64,000 nucleotides of DNA from Posidonia oceanica (taxonomy: Eukaryota; Streptophyta; Magnoliopsida; Alismatales; Posidoniaceae), in contig JAZBRS010000049.1 in assembly GCA_037176725.1 (NCBI GenBank), forward strand, positions 16,138,001 to 16,202,000, given 5' to 3'. The notes beneath the pieces were generated by a model, which worked only from the letters and a program-made list of their open reading frames with translations, was not told where the DNA came from and searched no databases. A program made the position numbers and the translations under genes. Each line of letters opens with the position of its first letter. The first letter of the stretch is position 1. This document shows, one piece after another, positions 11,363 to 22,500 of this stretch.

Positions 11363-12846
11363 CCGAAAGCGGCCCCGCTGTAGATGCCCTTCTTCCACCT
11401 GCACTCGCATTCTCGCCTTCTTGCTTCAACTCCACTTCAAATCATCATCATCACCCTTTCAACTCTTGCATTCTTTCTTTTCAAATCATCATCGTCATCT
11501 TCTCAAACATCGCATCTTCTGCCCGGTGATGACAACCGGAAGTGCTTGCCTGCTCTGGAAAGAGTCACCCTGCCTCACCTGGCACTACTTAGATGTCTTA
11601 GCGAGTGAGGAAGCCACCACCAATAAGGACAGGCGAAGTGCCCAATCTCACAAGGACATACACCTCTGAGGGAGAAAAAATGTTAGGTTGTGAGTTTGAA
11701 AAAAGTGAAAATAGACATCTAGGTTTGGGCACCTCCAAGGAACAGAAGACGAAGACAGAAGCCGGCCTTAGAGATAGGGGTGTGCAGTCTAACCCTGCTC
11801 CTTCTACCCATCACACAGCAGACCCAAAGCCTAAATCCATTACAATTCGAGCACCCTTCTTTTGCCACCAGGATGGGGATAGCAAAAGCCTGAAAAAAAA
11901 AGAGAAGAAAAAAGATCAAGCAAAAAAGAAAAAAAAGAAGAAAAGAGATAGAACAAAAACAAAAAGAGCAAAAAAAGGAGAAAAGCAAGCAAAACAAAAA
12001 AAAGAAGAGAAGAAAAGGGCAAAGGTAGCCCAAAAAACACAGGCACCGTTATCCCCCATACTTTACTAGAGATCCCCAGCATGTCAAGCCTGGAAAAGGG
12101 GTCTACCACATCCTCCCAAGAGCAAACACATACCTTCTCCTAGCTAGGGGCAGAGAAAGACTGCATACCTATGAGGGAGAAACCTTTCAAAAAAAAAGAG
12201 AGCTGAAAGAATAGGTGTAGGTCCTGAGAGTGTGGCCAGAAGCCTGTCCTCACCACATCACCACCTGTATAATGCCAACAACCCGTTCCGGAGCGCCACC
12301 AATAAGCCAAGAGTCTGAGTAGGGCCCAGTGAGTCAAGGACCACTCTCTTCCTCTGCAGCAGGCACCAAAGCACTCCGTACACTGAGGGCACTCAAGCAT
12401 ACCCATCCACCCAAGCATATCCATCCAGTCAAGCATACTCATTCGTCCAATAATATTCATCCTCGTAAGCATATCGCTAGCATCTCGCATTCATGCATCT
12501 TCTTTCTCTCCTTTCCCCTTCCGCCAATCTCTCCGCTCTGCAACACGCTCAGGCCCTGAGATAGTACTTCTCCCCAGCAGAGCGCGTTGACGACACCCGA
12601 ACTGCGCTGGTCCAGATCTCCTGCCAGCCCTCGCCCCCGCATTCGCCAGACTGCTGCCAATTCCCTTTGTTTATTTGTGCTTAATTGCTATGTTCTGTTA
12701 TCAACTGCTGGATACACATGGAACTACTTTATTAGCCTCAGTTTCTGCTTGCTGTCAAAGATTACATACCTACGAGATCTGACTGTTTATTGATAGCAGG
12801 TACCTCAAGCCTTGCAGTAATCAGCCTGTCTTCTGCAACCAGTATA
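11363..12846 (+). other. Spacer between integrase and PMD ORF, element A
   Basis: Non-coding in both A and B (52073-53533). It contains a conserved stretch (gaggaagccaccacc...gggagaaaaaatgtta) also seen in element C near 23873-23960, then an A-rich tract at 11885-12025 of lysine-like codons. Both strands give short low-complexity frames here that are not genes. No promoter could be supported, so how the downstream ORF is expressed is open. Confidence 0.6.
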
Positions 12847-14047
12847 ATGGGTTTTCCTACTCTGCTAACCCCTGCACTGCTCAGAAGCCCTGCGAGAATG
12901 GATCCACAGGCTCACTCTACAAGACTGTGAAAAGCTGCGCCTGTGGGGCATACCAACCAAGCTGCTAAAGGCTACTGATGTGGAGGTCAGCCGCCACCTT
13001 CTGTGCGCCGCCGCGAGATTCTGGAAGCCGGCGCGCCATGTCTTCCGTTTCAACAAAACTGAGCTGACACCTACACTGGAAGAGGTGCGTCGGATATGCG
13101 GCTTTTCCAAGATCATGGGGCCGCCTGTTTTCATGAGGCGCGACGGATACCTCTGGGTCCTGAACCAACTGACTGGGCTCTCCACTCAAGACTGCCAACA
13201 GAAGCTAATCTGCACCAGTGGACCAGAGCCTATGCTTCGCCTTGCATACTTTGATGATATCTTGAACAAGCGCGCTCGCCTCGGAGATGAGCTGTGGCTC
13301 CGAGGATTCGTCATCCGCTTTCTGGGCGAACTAATCTTTACTCATGGCCGACTGACAGTGGCCATCGAAGTCGCAGAGATTGCATTAGCTGTGGTGACCC
13401 AGCACATAAATCTGGCACCAGTTGTCCTGGCAGAGACTTATCGCGGGCTGGACCGCATTTCTCATCGCTGCCGCCACTTCCACGGTTGTGGAGCACTCAT
13501 ACAAGTCTGGCTGACCGCGCACTTAGAGATGGACTTCCTGCGCCCTCAAGTGCATGCCTTCGAAGCCTACTGCAGTAGCGCCCGTACCAGAGCAGAAAAG
13601 AGCGTCAAAGACGAGTACAAGAGGCTGTCAGCACTGACTGACGACGCTGTGATCTGGCGCATCGTTCCCTCTGCAGCAGAGCCATTCACAATCTTCTTCA
13701 GTGCGCGTGACACGCGGCTGATCATTCTTCCAGGCTTCACAGAAGGCGTAGAGTACCATCCAATCAGGGTCATGCGCCAGTTCGGCTTCCAGCAGGGCGC
13801 CTTCATTAACAGTACAGCGCCCGAGCTTCTACAGACTTATCCTCTCAGCACCACTGCCCCGACCAAGAAGCTTGCTAGTCTGATGCAGCATGGGGTCCAA
13901 TCTACAGACGTTGCAGCTGTGAGAGGTACTGGGTGCACCCCCGAGTATGAAGCTAAAGTCCGACAACTCTGGCCTATCACTGAGATCCCGCCAGGCGGCC
14001 ACCTATTCCCCGATTCCAGGCAGCCAAAGAAGGCCCGGGTTGACTAG
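12847..14047 (+). pseudogene. Plant mobile domain (PMD) protein ORF, element A copy with N-terminal frameshift
   Basis: Homologous to the intact 400-codon gene of element B at 53534-54736. The ATG at 12847 is conserved, but near 12875-12877 two bases are missing (gcactgctc against gcacactgctc in B), so the start is out of frame with the rest. From there to TAG 14045 the frame is fully open. An internal ATG at 12980 would give 355 residues. Plant mobile domain features include ELTPTLEEVRRICGF, GRLTVAIEVAEIAL, ETYRGLDR and EYHPIRVM. The protein is roughly 85 percent identical to B by eye. The domain is known from host MAIN/MAIL silencing proteins and from transposons. Its role in the element is unknown. 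Confidence 0.82.
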
Positions 14048-14520
14048 GCCCTTGTGCGACCATCATATGGTCTTCTTTCAAATTGTGCTGTACATTTCTG
14101 GCCTGCCACAGGCGTTGTACTCACCAAGCATTATCAATGGAAACTGTTTCTGCTTTCTGCTTGCACATCAAGACTCTTTGCTGCATTGCATATCATCATC
14201 ATCTTTATCTTGGGCCCTCTAATCAGACTCGCAGACATCCCAACGCGGCGAAGTCCTCAGCACCCAATCCGGAGCCCAGAGCATCTGCAGGCCTGCGACA
14301 CCAAGCTCCGCCGTCCGGCGTCCCCGGCTGGTCATCTCCGGCTGGACCGCTATCTCTGCGGGCTGGCACCCCAAACTGCTCGGCGATGGGTTCGTCAACC
14401 TATCATCCATCCACTCGCTTATCCATCTTTGCATCCTGATGCCAGGGGCGCATCGGCCATCCCCTGGTATCATCCTGATACCAGGGGCATCTTTTGGCCG
14501 CCCTGTGGTATCATCCCCAG
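14048..14520 (+). other. 3' region of element A, first part, with long hairpin
   Basis: Non-coding. It contains a perfect inverted repeat at 14461-14487: CCCCTGGTATCA, loop tcc, TGATACCAGGGG. Flanking it are two more arms of the same type, gatgccagggg (14439-14449) and ccctgtggtatcat (14501-14514), so the four arms alternate in sense and could form competing hairpins. Related hairpins occur in B, C and D at the same position in the element. Confidence 0.7.
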
Positions 14521-15115
14521 CTGATCATCCCCAGTTGAGTTCTCTGCGGGCTGGCACCCCAAACTGCTCGGCGAAAGGTTCGTCAACCCGACACTCTTCT
14601 CGGCTGGTCATCCCCAGTTGGTCGCCCCCAGCTGGATCATTATCTCTGCGGGCTGGCACCCCAAACTGCTCGGCGAAAGGTCCGTCAACCCGACACTCTT
14701 CTCGGCTGGTCATCCCCAGTCGAGTCCCCAGTTGGTCGCCCCCAGCTGGATCATTATCTCTGCGGGCTGGCACCCCAAACTGCTCGGCGAAAGGTCCGTC
14801 AACCTGACACTCTTCTTGGCTGGTCATCCCCAGTCGAGTCCCCAGTTGGTCGCCCCCAGCTGGATCATTATCTCTGCGGGCTGGCACCCCAAACTGCTCG
14901 GCGAAAGGTCCGTCAACCCGACACTCTTCTCGGCTGGTCATCCCCAGTCGAGTCCCCAGTTGGTCGCCCCCAGCTGGATCATTATCTCTGTGGGCTGGCA
15001 CCCCAAACTGCTCGGCAAAAGGTCCGTCAACCTGACACTCTTCTCGACTGGTCATCCCCAGCTGAGTCCCCAACTGATCGCCCTCAGCTGAGTCTCTTGC
15101 AGGCTGGTACCCCAA
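14521..15115 (+). repeat. 114-bp tandem repeat, about 4.5 copies
   Basis: The phrase ctctgcgggctggcacccc starts at 14542, 14644, 14758, 14872 and 14986, so spacing is 102 once and then 114 three times. The unit also contains ggtccgtcaacc and cccccagctggatcatta. As 114 is a multiple of three, both strands stay open for 150 to 200 codons. These repetitive frames are by-products, not genes. Element B has only one such unit (about 55018-55075). Confidence 0.88.
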
Positions 15116-15186
15116 ACGACTCGTCTGACAAGCACGACACTCTTGTCATCACTCTCTGCTTTCGATGCCAAGGACGCGCTGGCCAA

Positions 15187-15213
15187 CCCCTGGTGTCATC
15201 CTGACACCAGGGG
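15187..15213 (+). other. Long hairpin, covariant copy of the one at 14461
   Basis: CCCCTGGTGTCA, loop tcc, TGACACCAGGGG: a 12-bp perfect stem. Relative to the hairpin at 14461 one A-T pair is replaced by G-C with both arms changed (GTATCA/TGATAC to GTGTCA/TGACAC). Element B has the equivalent at 55173-55199. Confidence 0.75.
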
Positions 15214-15407
15214 CATCTTTTGATCACCCCTTGGTATCATTCTTTCCCTCTTTCCCCTATGACGTTCCTGGCGTCATGGGATGATTTCTTCTCATCATTC
15301 CCTTATCCCTTCTTTGCCGGCCGATAAGTCCGATATCTTATCATTCTCATCATTCCCTCGTCCCCTCTTTGCCGGCCGATAAGTCCGATATCTTATCAAT
15401 CAACACT

Positions 15408-16000
15408 TCTCATCATGATCTCATCTCCCTCTTTAGCTTAATTTCTCATCATGATCTCATCCCCCTCTTTAGCTTAACTTCTCATCATGATCTCATCCCC
15501 CTCTTTAGCTTAATTTCTCATCATGATCTCATCCCCCTCTTTAGCTTAATTTCTCATCATGATCTCATCCCCCTCTTTAGCTTAATTTCTCATCATGATC
15601 TCATCCCCCTCTTTAACTTAATTTCTCATCATGATCTCATCCCCCTCTTTAGCTTAATTTCTCATCATGATCTCATCCCCCTCTTTAACTTAATTTCTCA
15701 TCATGATCTCATCCCCCTCTTTAGCTTAATTTCTCATCATGATCTCATCCCCCTCTTTAGCTTAATTTCTCATCATGATCTCATCCCCCTCTTTAACTTA
15801 ATTTCTCATCATGATCTCATCCCCCTCTTTAGCTTAATTTCTCATCATGATCTCATCCCCCTCTTTAGCTTAATTTCTCATCATGATCTCATCCCCCTCT
15901 TTAACTTAACTTCTCATCATGATCTCACCCCCCTCTTTAGCTTAATTTCTCATCATGATCTCATCCCCCTCTTTAGATCAACTTCTCATCATTATCTCAT
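15408..16000 (+). repeat. 36-bp tandem repeat, about 16-17 copies
   Basis: The unit is tttctcatcatgatctcatc followed by cccctctttagcttaa. It is very homogeneous, with a few agctt/aactt variants that alternate in blocks, suggesting recent expansion by unequal exchange or slippage. Each unit contains the palindrome atcatgat. Period 36 keeps a frame open for 226 codons (SLISHHDLIPLF repeated); with no upstream signal and a pure repeat translation this is not called a gene. Both ends are flanked by the hairpin gataagtccgatatcttatc (near 15379 and 16018). Confidence 0.9.
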
Positions 16001-16079
16001 CCCCTCTTTGCCGGCCGATAAGTCCGATATCTTATCATTCTCATCATGATCTTGCCTCCTCTTATCAATCAATCAATCA

Positions 16080-17125
16080 CTCGTGCTAGGCTGATATCCG
16101 AAACTATCTCAGGCTGATATTCCTAAACTATCATCTATCAATCACTCGTGCTAGGCTGATATCCGAAACCATCTCAGGCTGATATTCCTAAACTATCTTC
16201 TAGTCGATCCATGGTCGGCCCGCAGTTGTGTTATACGGCTGACATCCAGTAATTGTCCCTCGTAATTGCACTTTTCCAGTTGATAGGTCTGTAAACTATC
16301 CACCGGTTGACAGGACCGTAAACTGTCGCTCCAGTTGATAGGTCCGTAAACTATCGCGTGCAATTACGTTATACGGCTGACATCCAGTAACTGTCCCTTG
16401 CAATTGCGGTTTCCAGTTGATAGGACTGTAAACTATCCTCCAGTTGATAGGTCTGTAAACTATCCACCGGTTGACAGGACCGTAAACTGTCGTTAGGCTG
16501 ATACTCCTAAACTATCACCAGCAATTGCATTATACGGCTGATATCCAGTAACTATCCCTCATCATTGCGCGTTTCCAGTTGATATGTCTGTAAACTATTC
16601 GCCGGTTGACAAGACCGTAAACTGTCGCTCCAGTTGATAGGTCTGTAAACTATCCGCCAGTTGGTAGGACTGTAAACTACCACGTGCAATCATGTTATAC
16701 GGCTGACATCCAGTAACTGTCCCTCGCAATGCCGCTTCCAGTTGATAGGACTGTAAACTATCCGCCAGTTGATAGGTCTATAAACTATCCGCCGGTTGAC
16801 AGGACCGTAAACTGTCGCTCCAAATGATAGACTGTAAACTATCCGGCATTGCGTTATACGGCTGATATCCAGTAACTATCCCTCATGGTTTGTGGCTTCC
16901 AGTTGATAGGTCTGTAAACTATCCGCCAGTTGATAGGTCTGTAAACTATCCGCCAGTTGATAGGTCTGTAAACTATCCGCCAGTTGATAGGACTGTAAAC
17001 TATCCCACAACCATGTTATACGGCTGATATCCAGTAACTATCACTCACAACTGCCTCCGGTTGACAGGACCGTAAACTGTCACTCCCGGTTGATAGGACC
17101 GTAAACTATCCGGACGATAAGCCCG
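16080..17125 (+). repeat. Multibranched hairpin array (structured 3' region), element A
   Basis: Made of ~28-bp monomers (ccagttgataggtctgtaaactatcc) in which GATAG pairs with CTATC. Variants change both arms: GATAG/CTATC (16282-16300), GACAG/CTGTC (16309-16327), GGTAG/CTACC (16663-16681). The monomers are grouped in five domains, each preceded by ttatacggctga(c/t)atccagtaact and closed by its own stem: CGTAATTGCAC 16261 with GTGCAATTACG 16358; GCAATTGC with GCAATTGC; CATCATTGC with GCAATCATG (one mismatch); GCAATGCCG 16726 with CGGCATTGC 16844; CATGGTTTGTGG 16884 with CCACAACCATG 17005. CAGTTGTG 16223 and CACAACTG 17046 close the whole set. The same architecture with four domains is in B. 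The pairing is seen directly; function in RNA is inference. Confidence 0.85.
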
Positions 17126-17624
17126 TCACCTTATCATTTTTTTTTTCCTTTTCGGCGTGACCTTGTCCCAGGAAGACGAGGTCACGCACCCCCTTTCTGC
17201 GATAGGAGAGTTGGCCTCTCTCCCCTCGCGCCCCTTTCTCTTCTCTCTGCCAGCTTGCTCCCCGGGCGGGGACCAGCTGCACCCTGTATTCCTTCGCTTT
17301 GTCGTGCAAGTCTGGCCTCCCTGCCAAATATTCGCACCACATCGCGCCTTTTTATCAGTTTTTTTTGCATCATCTCAGCACTTTCTTAGCTAGCACTGCA
17401 TATCACGTTAACATCATCAGTATCACTTGCACAGCATCAGCATTTTCTTATAGTTGCACTAACTTTTATACTAACTCTTGCATGGCATTTGCATCAGCAT
17501 GCATACACACAGCACAGCATCCATCTGCACTGGCATCTTGCATTGCGGCAACGGGCTACGATCTTCGGTGCATCCGCCGAATAAGTAGCTCACGCCTATA
17601 GCAACCCGCTGCTCCCACCGGTCA
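17126..17624 (+). other. 3' internal tail of element A before the PPT
   Basis: Non-coding. It has a T-run, a stretch with gctccccgggcggggac (about 17258) and catc/gcat-rich low-complexity sequence. From about 17540 it is conserved in B (56967 on) and C (27722 on): cattgcggcaac, ggtgcatccgccgaataagtag, tagcaac. Confidence 0.5.
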
Positions 17625-17706
17625 GATGGGGTGTCTTGTCAACCCTGAGCAGCGGCCGCGCTCCGCTTGCCCTCGCTCAGGGAGGGGCATCTGTTGACAC
17701 CCCATC
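17625..17706 (+). other. Polypurine tract within a two-stem hairpin spanning the LTR boundary (element A)
   Basis: The PPT is agggaggggc (17679-17688), three bases before the LTR at 17692. Two inverted repeats surround it: GATGGGGTGTC (17625-17635) with GACACCCCATC inside the LTR start (17696-17706), and CCCTGAGC (17643-17650) with GCTCAGGG (17675-17682). B has the same bases (57051-57132). C keeps pairing with changed bases (27806-27887). Confidence 0.8.
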
Positions 17707-18399
17707 TTGGCAGGCCCGGACCTTTGGAGCCCTCTTGGTGATTGCTGGATCAAACCCCAACCAAACCCTAACCCTAATCCTCCTCTCTACCCTTCAAAAT
17801 CAGCCTGTTTTGACCTAAACCTTTACCCCCCTTCCCAACCTCAAAACCCAACCAAAATCCATAGGAAAACCCACCACTATCCACCCAAGAAGCCTACCCA
17901 AAAACCTAGAAACTTCCAAACCTAACCCATCCCTAAAAACCCTAGAAAACCTAGGTGAAACTGCCCTTTTTCTACACCTTGAAACCCCTCCAAAACCTCC
18001 TTAGAATCAAACCAAAACTTCGGAACCAACACTTCAAACCCTAGACTACCTACTCACCAATTTTCACCCCATTCCAAGACCTTTAAGACCCTCTTTCACC
18101 CAAATTATCCTTTTCTCTCTCCGGGATTATCATTTTCTCTCTCCTCTCTCTCTCCTGATTATCATCTCTCTTTTCATCCCTTTCTTATCCTTTTTCTGGT
18201 CTGGCTGTGGGCCCCCTCTGTGCTTCTATCCTTCCTCTATCTTATCCCCATTTTTACTTTATTTTTAACACTTTTTCTGAATTTTAAAAAATCAATTTCC
18301 TCCAACCTATCTCTTTTCCTCTTATCTCCCTCTTCTTTCCATTTCTTTCTTCCTTCTCTCTTTCTTTTCTCCCTTCTGCAAAAATCCACAAAAACTTAT

Positions 18400-19150
18400 A
18401 AAAATCTGTAAAACCTCAAAACATAAAAGGAACAAATCAGAACCCCAAGAAAAACAATTGAAAAATGTTAAACAAGCAATTAACAACTTAAACTTAACTA
18501 AAGCAAGCTAAAAAGAAAACCAAACATGCAAACTAAAAAATGCAAAACAAATCAAAAGAAAACACTGAAAAATCAAGGAAAAAGCTAAAATAAAATCAAA
18601 ACTCACCAAAAATAAAAACCCCATCAGAAGAATTAAAGGACAAACCCTAAAAAGGAGAATTAAAAATCAAACACTAAAACAAGTAATTAAAGAAGGCAAA
18701 AGACTTAACCTAATAAACATAAGAAAAACAAGTCAAAAACTTAATTAAAAAAAGAAAAGAAAAACACATCTAAAAGACTTAAAAAACACCCTATCAAACC
18801 AGAAAAATCCAACTAAAAACTTCAAGAAAAATCAATAAATAAAAATCAAAACATAACTTAAAAGACTTAAAAAAGAAGAAAACCTAAGAAGACCAAAACT
18901 TAAAAACCTAAAACCAACCCTGATTAAATACGAAAATAAATCCTAAAAAATCCTAATCAATATTCTAAGTATCCAACAAAGGAAACACAATTTTTAAATA
19001 ATTTAAAAAGGGTTTAACAAACATTTAATCAAGTGAAAACCAATTAAAAGCAAAACCAAAACCCTAAAACCCTAATCAAGCCCAAAACACATTAATCAAC
19101 TCAAAATAACCATTAAAAATTTTAATTAAAATCCTGATCCACAGCACAAC
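18400..19150 (+). other. A-rich, gene-free tract in U3 of LTR A
   Basis: Strongly strand-asymmetric: aaaa/aaaac/ttaa words with very little G. The same tract occurs in both LTRs of B (about 36340-37100 and 57810-58570). No ORF or hairpin structure is evident. Confidence 0.7.
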
Positions 19151-19578
19151 CCTTCTGGCATTTTTATTTATTTTTAGTTCCTTTTTTCTAATTTTATTTC
19201 CCCATTCTACCCTCTCTTTCTTTCTTACTTTTCTTTTTCATTCTTTCTTTTCTTTACTGGGCCCAATCCAGCCCGTTTCCTTTTTTCTTTTATTTCTTTG
19301 TTTTTTCCTTCAGCCCGCACGGTCCGGCCCACGCCCCTCCGTCTTCCTCCTTCTCCTTCTGCAAATTTTTTCTGCAGTTCTTCCCGCGAGCGGCCGGCTA
19401 CAGCTTTCCCTCCGTTGTTTTGAATTTGAGCTTCCATCATTTCAATCCACAGAGCTCGCCGCCTCTCCCTCGTCTCAGCGGCTTTTCCGGAGTCGGCCGA
19501 CATCCAGTCTTCTCTGCTGCAGTGGTCGCCGGTCGAATTCAAAATTCCCCAGCGCGCCAGCAGCCAGCCTCCACCGGA

Positions 19579-19585
19579 TATAAGC
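19579..19585 (+). promoter_or_regulatory. Possible TATA box in LTR A
   Basis: TATAAGC follows the long U3 and lies shortly before the C-rich leader shared by A and B. Only position and sequence support it. B shows no clear TATA at the matching place. Confidence 0.3.
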
Positions 19586-22500
19586 CTCTCCTTCATTCCT
19601 CCTTCGGTGGCGGGATCGACCTTCAGCAAGAGAGGAAACCCAGAGAGCGTGAGTGATCTCAGAGAGCAATTCAGAGAGCCATTCCCACTTCCTTTCTTCC
19701 ACTTGCAACTCCTTCCCCTTCTCCTCTTCACCCTTCCAATTCCAGAGAAAAGAGAGGCCAAGAAGAGAGTGTCGGAGAGTCCTCCTTGGCATCCCGGAGA
19801 GAGACCTCCATTCCAGAGCCTTCCCCACCCAGATTCTTCACCTTTTCCTTCTGAATTCCGCAGCCAACCATCCTCTTCTTTTTCCAGCAATCCAACACCA
19901 CTCCAAGCCTTCTAACTTCTCTCAATTGTCCCCCCAAACTCACCCAGCAACCCTGCAATATCACTTCATCACTTCACGGCCATTCCACCACCCAAATCAC
20001 TTCATGATCCCCTGATTCTCCACCTGCAACACAACACCAGCTCACTTCACAATTCCCTTCACTCCAGCCCGCAACTTCCTTCCAAACTTCATCCAGATAA
20101 TCACCAGACCCCCACCTTCCTAAAACAGCTAACTTCCAGCCCAGCCATCCCCCACAGACTGCAAACTCCACTACAAACACCTGCATCAACCACTGACCAG
20201 AAATCCGATCAACTCCTAAATCCTCTCCACAGCCTCCAGAACAGCAATCCAATCACCCAGAATCACTCCCCGAACCTCCAGCAATCTTCCAGAGCAACCC
20301 ATCCAGCCTGAGGAGCAGCAAACACCCTCCCCAGCCTCCGGCTGTCACCTGTGAACCCAAATCGGCCGAATCTTCTGCTGAGCTGCGAAGCTTGCGTCCG
20401 GACATCTCAGAAGCTCTGGAGGAACGTTCTGAAGCCGCTCCAGCCCTCGCGAGCAGCCGACAGCACCCGCAGCGACCGGACGACCTCCGCCGGCCACCTC
20501 TGGAACCACTGACGTCGGGAGGACATCTCAGACACGGACTCAGGTACATTTTGCTTCCCTTAGCTTCCTCTTCCTTCCCTCTTGCTTCTCCAGCCTTTAG
20601 ATTAGGATTTCCGGTCTTCCTGCTCCGAGTCAAGCTCCGGTCAAACCGTCTTCTCCGGCGACGTTCTCCGGACATCACGACGCTCCAGCCAGCGGAACTC
20701 GACCCCGGCGATCCCCCCAGCTCCGCACGGACGTCAGGAGGCTCCTCCGGTCTTCAGAATGCAGCTTCGCTGCGTCGAACGGCCGGACCAAGCCCCTGAG
20801 CCTCTGCAGAGCTCCGGCGAGCGCTCCGGTGCGTTCCAGGCCCTGTCGTCCTCCGCCGATCGTCGCCCTGCCTCCGTCAGCTCCGGGAGCACCGCCTCCG
20901 CCGGTCTGCGCGTCTCCAAGCCCCCTGTGCCGGCATTCATGGGCGCTGGCAGCTTGCTGCTACAGTGCCCATGGCGCCGGAGTTTTTACTGTTCCTTTAT
21001 TTTTCTCTAGCTAAAGTTTTCTGGTGAATATTGCATATCTGGCTTGAGTTTTCTTTATTTTGCGTTCCGGTCCTTATTTAATTAAATCTGCTGTTTTCTG
21101 TGTTAAAACCATACTAAATTGCGTGAACTGTTTGTGTTTGCCTGTATTTGCATGATAGTCCATTGACTGTGCATTCATTCAGTAGAAAATTAGATTTCAG
21201 CCCTCCTGTTTTTGATTTTTGCATTTTAGTCCTGCAGTAGTTTATTTAAATTTAATGCTGTAACTTTGCCATACTGCATTGCATTCTAGGTCCCTGCATG
21301 TTTCTGTTTTTGCATATAGGTCCATGCACTGTAGTAACTTAGGTTTCATTTTTAACTTTTGCATACTGCATTGCACTTTTGCCCCTCTGTTTTTTCATTT
21401 TTGCATATAGGTCCTTTTTAAATGCACAGTAATCATTTTGCATGCATTTTAGCTTATTGCATTGCATTTTCAACCCTGCATTTTCAAAAAATTGCATATC
21501 AGTCCATGGTCAGTGATTTCAGAGCATATTTTGCATATAAAATTGCATATTTGACCCCTGCATGATTTGAAAATCACACATAGGTCCTTGCATCTTTTGA
21601 AAAATCATGTGAAAAGACCATTTTGCCCCTAGGTTGCATCCTAGCTCCTATACTTACCAAATTGCATATAGACCCTCCACTAGTATTCTCAGACTCCCCA
21701 GAACCCTGTTTTCTGGAAAATTTGCATTTTAGACCCCAGTTTTTCCAAAATTGCATTCAGACCTCTTTCTGCTTTCAAAACCTCTTTTAAAGCATACCAT
21801 CTTTTCAAAACAGCTTTCTGAGCCTAGTTTTTTGCAAAATGGACCCCTGCCCTCTCCTATTTTCAAAATCCTTTCTTGTGGACCCCTGTTTTCTGGAAAA
21901 TTTGCATTTTCAGCCCCTTTCTCTTTCAAAATGCTTTCTGAAATCCTGGCTTTTCCCAGTTTCTTCTCTTTGCTTTTTCTTGCTTTCGCATGCATCCTGC
22001 ATTCATTTAGTCTTGCATTTTAGCATCTTCTTGCACGCACTGAGTACTTTCAGCTCCCCTTCACCTGGGAGGACCTTTTTGCACACCCCTAGGACCTCCT
22101 GAGCACCTAGATCTGTTCTTCTCCCCTGTTCTGGCCCTTCTGCCTTGAAGCGGCGATATCTTCCAATCCGGCCGTTGGATCTTCTCAAGTAGGCTGCTCA
22201 GGCGACCGCAGCAAAGTGCTCTTCAGCATGGACTAGACAGATTTCAGATCAGGCTCCTGGATTTCCAGGTATGTCCTCTTGAACCCCTGCATTGCATTTG
22301 CATCCCATTTGCACAGTTTTCCTTGTTTTCGCTTTCTGTCTCTTTGAGCATGTAGATTAGGGCCTCCCCTTTCTGCTTGTATCTCCAAACCCTCGTTTCG
22401 CGTATCCCTGTGTGTTTTGTGTTGTGTTTTCCCTGGATTTATCACTTAACGTGACTTTCTTCCCCCTTTTCCACGATCCGATCGCATCGCGAGCTTTGGG

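Noticed and set aside
14525..15115. 196-codon open frame on the reverse strand and 157 codons on the forward strand
   Set aside because: Both follow from a 114-bp tandem repeat (multiple of three); the translations are pure repeats with no start context.
15369..16049. 226-codon ORF with SHHDLIPLF repeats
   Set aside because: Direct by-product of the 36-bp array; not conserved in B.
19225..19890. 221-codon reverse-strand ORF in LTR A (Lys/Glu-rich)
   Set aside because: Complement of pyrimidine-rich leader; broken in LTR B and without recognisable domain.
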